A stretch of DNA of 38,413 nt. It comes from Cyanobacteriota bacterium (lineage in GTDB: Bacteria; Cyanobacteriota; Cyanobacteriia; PCC-6307; Cyanobiaceae). The stretch lies in the NCBI GenBank assembly GCA_026389315.1, contig JAPLIC010000023.1, positions 1 through 38,413 on the forward strand, read 5' to 3'. How positions within the stretch are numbered: the stretch's first letter is position 1; the number at the start of each line of letters is the position of its first letter. A program made the translations under genes and the position numbers. Below are positions 34,061 to 38,413 of the stretch, one piece after another. The notes beneath the pieces are model-generated. The model had not been told where the DNA came from and ran no database searches. It saw nothing but the letters and a program-made list of their open reading frames with translations.

Positions 34061-34152
34061 CGATTGTGGCAGGGCGTTTCCCATCCACTCTCTAAAGCGC
34101 TAGAGCTAAATGGCAAAGCTGCGCTAAGATAAGATTACAAGAGCCAAAATCA

Positions 34153-34524
34153 ATGATTACTCCCACTACTGAAGTCCAATATTGCCCTGTTCAGGCGCAA
34201 ATGCTGGCTGAATGGTTATCAAGAAATGCGAGTGACAAGCTTTGGAGTGTCGATGGCGACGATCGCCTTGCCTCAAGTCTTGATTTTCCGTGCCCAACTG
34301 ACGAGCTTGCAGAGGTATTGAGATCGATGAATATGATTATTCAAGTACAGGCTCCAAGTATGATTGATAAGTTGACTTTATCAAATCTCGATCGGGCTAT
34401 ATTTCGAATACCCGCTTCACCCGAAGCGACTGAGGCGACCCTAATGTCATTTAACCTTTATTGGGAAGACCAAACTCAAGATGACTCTTGGATTCTTTCT
34501 GAAGATTTGATCGAGGAGATTTGA
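34153..34524 (+). CDS. Unknown protein paired with a HEPN protein
   Basis: 123 aa, acidic, no family recognised. No membrane segment, signal peptide or zinc motif. It begins MITPTTEVQYCPVQAQMLAE and ends in an acidic helix (DDSWILSEDLIEEI). Its stop is followed after one base by the ATG of the HEPN-type gene, so the two are surely co-translated. In HEPN toxin operons the small first protein is often the antitoxin or a regulator; that role is inferred here from position, size and acidity only. GC is about 45-50 %, well below the core genes, pointing to recent acquisition. Confidence 0.6.
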   Translation: MITPTTEVQYCPVQAQMLAEWLSRNASDKLWSVDGDDRLASSLDFPCPTDELAEVLRSMNMIIQVQAPSMIDKLTLSNLDRAIFRIPASPEATEATLMSFNLYWEDQTQDDSWILSEDLIEEI

Positions 34525-34525
34525 T

Positions 34526-35404
34526 ATGCCAAGGCCTCCCGTTGACTTCAAACAAGAGATCGTCAATACTCTCTCAAGCTGTTGTGAATTGCCACCTGAG
34601 TCCGTGTCACCTTGGGGGCACTACAGGCGATCTTCTTCCGATGCCTGGAATCTCGTCGTTTATATGACCAGAAATGTATCTCGCACTAACTACTATCCAA
34701 AAGCTTTTGATCGCCATATTAACCGGTTGCATAGTATGTCACTGGCGCAGTTAGTTGGAGCTTTTGAGAGGTTGCTGAAGGAGCTAGCCGCAGTCTGTAT
34801 TAATGAGATTTCTGACTTTACTCTTGATGGCAGGCTTGATGAGTTCTCTGTTAAGGGAAGTGTGGCGAGCGCTCATTTTCGCAATAGCAATATTGGGAGT
34901 GCACTCTGCGAGACAGATACGTGGTTAAACTGTAAGGATATAAATGATAGATTCCGAAAGCTGCTGGCAGATCCATTTGAAACCGGTTCATTCTACGTCT
35001 TCCCAAGTGGCGGAAGCCAGCAGCCAGAAGCCGAACGTTTTAGGTATGAGTTAATTACGGCAGTATTTCAACTGAGACACACTCTGGTGCACAATCTGGG
35101 GGTCCTTACTGAGTCCGACACGACAAAACTAAGGCATATGCTCCGAACCCCACTTAACGGCAGTCAAGTCCTTGCCCCTTCCTCCAGCAATGTTCGGCAA
35201 ATAAAGAGGTTCTTGGATGAAACAGCGCAGAAGGTAAACGAGCGAATCGCAATCCGGCTTGCTGCCCTTTTAACAAAGATGCATAATGAAAATGCGTTAA
35301 TATTTGATCCTGCAGCAAAGGCCCAAACCCTTGCTAATTCATTTAGTATCACTACCTCTGTGTGTGGGCAGACCGCCTCTCCAATACAGGCACTAGTCAG
35401 ATGA
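34526..35404 (+). CDS. HEPN-motif protein, candidate RNase effector
   Basis: 292 aa. A HEPN-type R-x4-H motif is seen as FQLRHTLVHNLG at about 183-194 (Arg and His 5 apart, followed by Asn), within a predominantly helical protein; a similar placement occurs in RiboL-PSP-HEPN / MAE_28990-like proteins. The region before it (about 60-180) contains polar and aromatic stretches that I cannot assign. HEPN proteins of this kind are often RNase toxins in toxin-antitoxin or abortive-infection systems. Coupled 1 bp after a 123-aa acidic protein and followed by an HNH endonuclease gene 42 bp later. Low GC; likely acquired. Confidence 0.6.
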   Translation: MPRPPVDFKQEIVNTLSSCCELPPESVSPWGHYRRSSSDAWNLVVYMTRNVSRTNYYPKAFDRHINRLHSMSLAQLVGAFERLLKELAAVCINEISDFTLDGRLDEFSVKGSVASAHFRNSNIGSALCETDTWLNCKDINDRFRKLLADPFETGSFYVFPSGGSQQPEAERFRYELITAVFQLRHTLVHNLGVLTESDTTKLRHMLRTPLNGSQVLAPSSSNVRQIKRFLDETAQKVNERIAIRLAALLTKMHNENALIFDPAAKAQTLANSFSITTSVCGQTASPIQALVR

Positions 35405-35446
35405 GTATTCCACTTGCATGATGTCGGGCAATAACGAGTCTCGTAA

Positions 35447-36301
35447 ATGGGTGAGTTGATCTCAAGGCAATGTCCTGTTTGCGGGTCGAGCTATTCTGCC
35501 GATCTCACCCGGCTTTCGTTTGGGCGGCAGACTACATGCTCGCGCCGGTGTAGCTACTCACTGAGAGGAAACAAGCTCGCCAAAACACGGCGTTTCAGTT
35601 GTGTCGTTTGTATGAAAGATGTGTTACGTTCGCCGGCTCAGGTGAAATCGTCTTTCGTCTTCTGTTCACCCAAATGCCATTATAAGGGACGCTCGCTTGG
35701 TTACGTCCAGCGAATCGTTACCGAACCATATACCGTTACCGATTCAGGCAAGCAAGCATGGCGAGATTCGGCCGCAAAGCGTCGAGGCGTACTGCGAAAA
35801 GACCCCACAAAATGGACGTGCGAGATATGTGGTAATGAGAGGGTTCTTCCTCGAGGGCAAGTTGCACCTTCTCGACGCCTTCGCTTTTGTTCACCTCAGT
35901 GCGCAAATAAGGCTCTTCGTGGCGTAGGCAATCCTAGTTGGCGAGGTGGACACCCCGATTACTACGGACCCGATTGGCGACCCCTTCAGCGGCTTGCTCG
36001 CAAACTTGACAGTTATCTTTGCCAGCGATGTGACGTGCCCCAGGAAGAGCTCGGAAGAGCGCTAGATGTTCATCATATCAAGCCGGTATCGTCTTTCGTG
36101 AGTGCCAACGACGCCAACTACATTGAAAACTTGGTCAGTCTTTGCCACGATTGCCATATGCTTATCGAGTGGAATGGCATAGACTTTGAGCTGCCGATTC
36201 GGTGCTGGTGCAGCTCTGATCTGGAAGTAAGCAAATGCACCGTCCAACATCATCATCCACCCGACCCCGGCCTGAAAGATTTCCACGTCGCCGAGGACTG
36301 A
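35447..36301 (+). CDS. HNH endonuclease with zinc-knuckle array
   Basis: 284 aa. The C-terminal third has an HNH nuclease core: CQRCDVPQEELGRALDVHHI, KPVSSF, then YIENLVSLCHDCH, i.e. CxxC, DVHHI, N and a second CxxCH as in phage-type HNH enzymes. Before it are three CxxC...CSxxC treble-clef-like units: CPVCG/CSRRC, CVVCM/CSPKC and CEICG/CSPQC, spaced by 20-25 residues, plus a basic linker. The array probably contacts DNA. It could be a homing-type nuclease or a defence nuclease. It lies 42 bp after the HEPN gene on the same strand but may be a separate unit. Confidence 0.8.
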   Translation: MGELISRQCPVCGSSYSADLTRLSFGRQTTCSRRCSYSLRGNKLAKTRRFSCVVCMKDVLRSPAQVKSSFVFCSPKCHYKGRSLGYVQRIVTEPYTVTDSGKQAWRDSAAKRRGVLRKDPTKWTCEICGNERVLPRGQVAPSRRLRFCSPQCANKALRGVGNPSWRGGHPDYYGPDWRPLQRLARKLDSYLCQRCDVPQEELGRALDVHHIKPVSSFVSANDANYIENLVSLCHDCHMLIEWNGIDFELPIRCWCSSDLEVSKCTVQHHHPPDPGLKDFHVAED

Positions 36302-36367
36302 TGCGGGCGGGTGATGATGAGCGTTCGAAGGATCGTGCCGCCAATTTGAGAATGCCATGCGAAGCCC

Positions 36368-36396
36368 TTGACTGCTCGTAGCCACGGGGATACACT
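36368..36396 (+). promoter_or_regulatory. Sigma-70-type promoter of the higBA operon
   Basis: TTGACT, 17-bp spacer, TACACT. The -10 box ends 6 bp before the GTG of the toxin frame at 36403, so the message would be nearly leaderless. Confidence 0.6.
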
Positions 36397-36402
36397 AGCA
36401 GC

Positions 36403-36705
36403 GTGGTTTCAGTTCGCCGTACAGAGTAGTTTGCGCGTTGGCTCAGAGGCCTCCGGGACCTAAGGGCTAAGGCGTTCATTCAGGCCAGGATTGAACGCGT
36501 CATCTGCGGCAATCCAGGCGATGTTCGGCCCGTTGGGGCAGGAGTCTCTGAGCTGCGGATTCACTATGGCCCTGGTTACAGGGTCTATTTTCAACAACGG
36601 GGTTCGATGCTGGTCATTCTTCTCGCCGGTGGTGACAAGAGCACCCAGGCCAAAGATATTAAATCTGCGCAGGATCTCGCTCAAAACTTCAAGGAGGATG
36701 AATGA
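36403..36705 (+). pseudogene. higB: HigB/RelE-type toxin with in-frame TAG
   Basis: From GTG 36403 the frame reads VVSVRRTE, then TAG (36427-36429), then FARWLRGLRDLRAKAFIQAR and on through ELRIHYGPGYRVYFQQRG, VILLAGGDKSTQAKDIKSA to TGA. Apart from the single nonsense codon this is a complete 100-residue addiction-module killer protein of the RelE/ParE superfamily (PF05973 type), which would cut ribosome-bound mRNA. After the TAG there is no in-frame ATG until late in the gene. The stop overlaps the ATG of the intact antitoxin (ATGA). A point mutation has evidently silenced the toxin. Confidence 0.8.
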
Positions 36706-37031
36706 TGGAGACGAAGACGGCACCCTATGACGTTGCCGACTTCCTGGAGACTCCTGAAGAGATGGCTGCCTATCTGGAGGCCTGTATTCAGGAATCAGAC
36801 GGGGATGCTGCCTTCATTGCCAAGGCATTGGGAGATATTGCTCGTGCCAAGGGGATGACCCAGGTCGCACGCGAGACAGGACTGTCGCGGGAAAGTCTGT
36901 ATAAAGCACTCTCAGGTGATCGGAGCCCAAGTTTTGACACGATCTTGAAGGTCATCTCAGCCTTAGGTCTCCAATTGAGCGCATCTGTGAAGGAGAGCGC
37001 AATTGTTGAAGATGTGGCTGAGGTTGCATGA
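36702..37031 (+). CDS. higA: HigA-family addiction-module antitoxin
   Basis: 109 aa. The family N-terminus (APYDVADFLETPEEMAAYLE) is followed by AFIAKALGDIARAKGMTQVA and the helix-turn-helix TGLSRESLYKALSGDRSPSF, then TILKVISALGLQLS. This is the 'putative addiction module antidote' form of HigA, which binds its toxin and represses the operon. The ATG lies within the toxin stop (ATGA), giving translational coupling; since translation of higB stops early at a TAG, coupling may be weakened unless there is independent initiation. The frame is intact with no sign of decay. Confidence 0.88.
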   Translation: MMETKTAPYDVADFLETPEEMAAYLEACIQESDGDAAFIAKALGDIARAKGMTQVARETGLSRESLYKALSGDRSPSFDTILKVISALGLQLSASVKESAIVEDVAEVA

Positions 37032-37045
37032 GTGTTGCTTGTGCA

Positions 37046-37113
37046 AAGGCCTCCACCAGCCCTCAGCTACGCCACCCCAGCTCCCTGCCAGCCACTCAAG
37101 GGCAGCGTTAGCT
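37046..37113 (-). mobile_element. Half attC-like repeat, inverted copy
   Basis: Reading the minus strand from 37113, CTAACGCTGCCCTTGAGTGG and the following 45 bp match the first two thirds of the attC site at 169-260 (most positions identical). The matching 3' half with GTTRRRY is missing, and the copy ends next to the higA gene. The remainder of 37032-37336 has no supportable gene. Confidence 0.55.
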
Positions 37114-37336
37114 TTGTGCCCAGACGAATCCCTGGCCAGTTAGTGGTCATGAGCACCAAGATCACCAGGCTCCACCCTTGCAGGTTCCACCCTGCTTCTG
37201 GATGAGGCCAGGCAGCCTGCCAGCCGGGATCGGCTTGTGCAGCCATGACCACGCATTGACCCAGAGCCCATAACCTAGTCAGCCCCTCCGGTGCCCCAAC
37301 TGATCTGAAGCAGGACAAACTGTCTTAGCCAACAGA

Positions 37337-37606
37337 GTGGAAGCCATGCAGAAGCCGCCCCACGTCACTCCCCGCGAGAGCACCGAGGCGATGGTGCGCA
37401 ACATCGGCCGAGAGCTGGCCGAAATCGAGCAGGCCATTAATCACTGCAGGGGCGATCGCGTGGCGGAGCCCCGGCTGACGGGCACCTGGATGGTCCACCT
37501 GCTGATCAGCAGCAACGAGCTGCTCCACAACCTGCTGATCGACACGGCCCGGCGGCCGAGGCGCTTAGGTTTGCCTCATGGGCAATCGCATCACCCACAA
37601 CCCTGA
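37337..37606 (+). CDS. Small hypothetical protein
   Basis: 89 aa, not recognised. The N-terminal 60 residues look helical (TEAMVRNIGRELAEIEQAIN, then HLLISSNELLHNLLID). The last 20 residues are basic and His/Pro-rich and are encoded inside the overlap with the DUF433 gene, which begins 29 bp before this stop. A start at the fourth codon (MQKPPHV) is also possible. High GC returns here, like the core. It may be a real gene or a chance frame; the downstream toxin-antitoxin remains offer no clue to its role. Confidence 0.35.
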   Translation: MEAMQKPPHVTPRESTEAMVRNIGRELAEIEQAINHCRGDRVAEPRLTGTWMVHLLISSNELLHNLLIDTARRPRRLGLPHGQSHHPQP

Positions 37607-37793
37607 TCAGTGCGGCGGCTGGCCCTGCATTCGCGGCATGCGGATCCGTGTGCAGGACATCCTTGAGCTCTTTGCCGCTGGCCAGAGCAGCAAGCAGATC
37701 CTCGCGGACTTCCCTGATCTGGAACCAGAAGACCTGAAGGCCGCCTTGGCCTATGCAGCGCGGCAGATTGACCATCCCGTGTTGGTGGGATGA
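37578..37793 (+). CDS. DUF433-family antitoxin
   Basis: 71 aa, full length for DUF433. It contains the family pattern ITHNPDQCGGWPCIRGMRIR, then VQDILELFAAGQSSKQILAD and FPDLEPEDLKAALAYAARQI. DUF433 proteins (VapB45-like) have a helix-turn-helix and pair with DUF5615 PIN-like toxins. The stop overlaps the start of such a toxin (ATGA at 37790), but that toxin is broken by an internal deletion. The antitoxin itself looks intact. Confidence 0.85.
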   Translation: MGNRITHNPDQCGGWPCIRGMRIRVQDILELFAAGQSSKQILADFPDLEPEDLKAALAYAARQIDHPVLVG

Positions 37794-37913
37794 GGCTTTG
37801 GCTGGATGCCCAACTGCCTCCGCTGCTGGCCGGCTGGATCAACACCCAGGGTTGCGGCGATGGATCATCTGCGTGATGGAGAACCTTGGTTTGAGATCCG
37901 TCCGAGTCAGTAG
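37790..37913 (+). pseudogene. DUF5615 PIN-like toxin remnant
   Basis: Begins MRLWLDAQLPPLLAGWINTQ, the usual first 20 residues of DUF5615 toxins with the first catalytic Asp (D6), then leaves frame and stops at 37876. In the next frame the segment DHLRDGEPWFEIRPSQ to TAG at 37913 matches the C-terminal tail (usually '...GEPLVEI'). About 70 residues of the PIN core, with the remaining acidic catalytic residues, are gone. An internal deletion with frameshift explains it. Confidence 0.7.
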
Positions 37914-38068
37914 AGCAGTGGACCCACGAGACATTCCATGCGCACCAGATCGCTGATCCCCCAGTCGACATTGGCGTGATGCTCTAGCTGCTGCAGCGTG
38001 TGGCGCCGTAGGTGCTCAGCGCCATCAAGGGCGTAGATCAGCACACACGAATCGAGGTAGAGCCGCAT
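37907..38068 (-). pseudogene. Truncated VapC PIN-domain toxin
   Basis: 53 aa from the ATG at 38068: MRLYLDSCVLIYALDG at the start (first catalytic Asp), then a helical stretch and WGISDLVRMECLVGPLLY with the Glu of the PIN site, then TGA. VapC toxins are about 130 aa; the C-terminal half with the last two acidic residues is missing. The stop region overlaps the end of the DUF5615 remnant on the other strand, so a single deletion may have fused and shortened both toxins. A good ribosome-binding site, GGAGGTGA, precedes the ATG. Confidence 0.72.
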
Positions 38069-38071
38069 TGC

Positions 38072-38218
38072 TCACCTCCAGGAGGCCCGTTCACGCTCCA
38101 GTGCGGTGTCGATCTGCTCTTGACTGAGGCCCGCGGCCACGGGGATGGCGGCCTGGAGGTCAAGCAGTTTGGCCAGCAGTCGGCGGCCTGTCGGAAGGGC
38201 GAAGAAATAGGCATGAAC
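38072..38218 (-). pseudogene. VapB antitoxin fragment
   Basis: An open frame without a start codon reads ALPTGRRLLAKLLDLQAAIP, then VAAGLSQEQIDTALERERAS and WR before TGA. The ending LERERASWR and the position just before the vapC start are typical of VapB-type antitoxins of this PIN family. The N-terminal DNA-binding part is missing or frameshifted; the frame is closed upstream by TAG at 38219-38221. The final 190 bp of the window (38222-38413) show no supportable gene. Confidence 0.55.
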
Positions 38219-38413
38219 CTAATGATCATTGCTTTAAGTCTTTGGTATTCGAGATAATCACATGGCTAGAACTTTGTACCCGTTCAGAGGTCGGGATGCC
38301 CCGGCGCAGGACTGCACACCTGATGGTTCATCGCTGAGGGATCAAGCAACAGTGTTCTGTGTCGCCAAATTCAGGGATCCGGCAGCAGGGATGGCATCAC
38401 ACCACCGTGGTGA

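Noticed and set aside
33975..34105. 36-codon frame across the orphan terminator
   Set aside because: It runs through a strong terminator and has no recognisable features.
38262..38413. Open plus-strand frame reaching the right edge (begins MARTLYPFRGRD)
   Set aside because: No ribosome-binding site, no recognisable pattern and cut by the window end; too weak to list.
1..38413. CRISPR arrays
   Set aside because: No regularly spaced direct repeats and no cas genes were seen.

Overview
The window is chromosomal DNA of a GC-rich picocyanobacterium (Cyanobium / freshwater Synechococcus type). Evidence for this is the set of oxygenic-phototroph genes in familiar cyanobacterial company: petG, a membrane-anchored cytochrome c (cytM-like), chlI, a CAAD/CURT1-like protein, guaB3, a DUF3370 protein, lycopene cyclase next to gyrA, a CRTISO-like oxidoreductase and a DASH-type photolyase/cryptochrome. 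The HIP1 octamer GCGATCGC, typical of cyanobacteria, is seen at 10053, 11477, 13371, 25638, 29062 and 37452 (not an exhaustive count).

Layout. (A) 1-6040, left accessory block: an integron-type attC site (169-260), a VanZ-like and an OB-fold protein in a long overlap, a membrane protein, a short element bounded by inverted repeats, an AbiEi-like orphan antitoxin, a FitAB/VapBC pair, then a 2 kb segment bracketed by two copies of tRNA-Met plus the 3' part of a secreted-protein gene. Between the copies lie MntA-HepT and a decayed HicAB. (B) 5690-33578, core: secreted protein, pyrE, ygfZ-like, RecB-like nuclease, phosphohexomutase, rdgB, cry-DASH, chlI, DUF3370, class-A serine hydrolase, trmJ, cytM-like, petG, an AraC regulator beside an AT-rich spacer, rsmD, hisH, LOG, trxA, guaB3, CAAD, homocysteine-biosynthesis protein, gyrA, lycopene cyclase, pterin dehydratase-like, DCC protein and CRTISO-like protein. 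Minus-strand genes here are tightly packed with ATGA/TTGA overlaps. (C) 33579-38413, right accessory block, with lower GC up to about 36 kb: remnant of an integron-type tyrosine recombinase, an unknown two-gene pair whose second protein carries a HEPN RNase motif, an HNH endonuclease with several zinc knuckles, and remains of three toxin-antitoxin modules.

How the genes fit together. The core block mixes photosynthesis and pigment genes (chlI, petG, cytM, lycopene cyclase, CRTISO) with nucleotide, RNA and redox housekeeping. The accessory blocks are dominated by toxin-antitoxin and candidate defence genes. In at least four modules the toxin is broken: hicA lost its N-terminus, higB has an in-frame TAG, the DUF5615 toxin lost its core and a VapC is cut short. 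In three of these the antitoxin reading frame is intact (hicB, higA, DUF433). Together with the attC site, a half attC-like copy at 37046-37113 and the recombinase remnant, this suggests an eroded chromosomal integron or genomic-island neighbourhood. The best candidate for an undescribed system is the coupled 123-aa / 292-aa pair at 34153-35404. All identifications come from reading motifs by eye; no database search was run.
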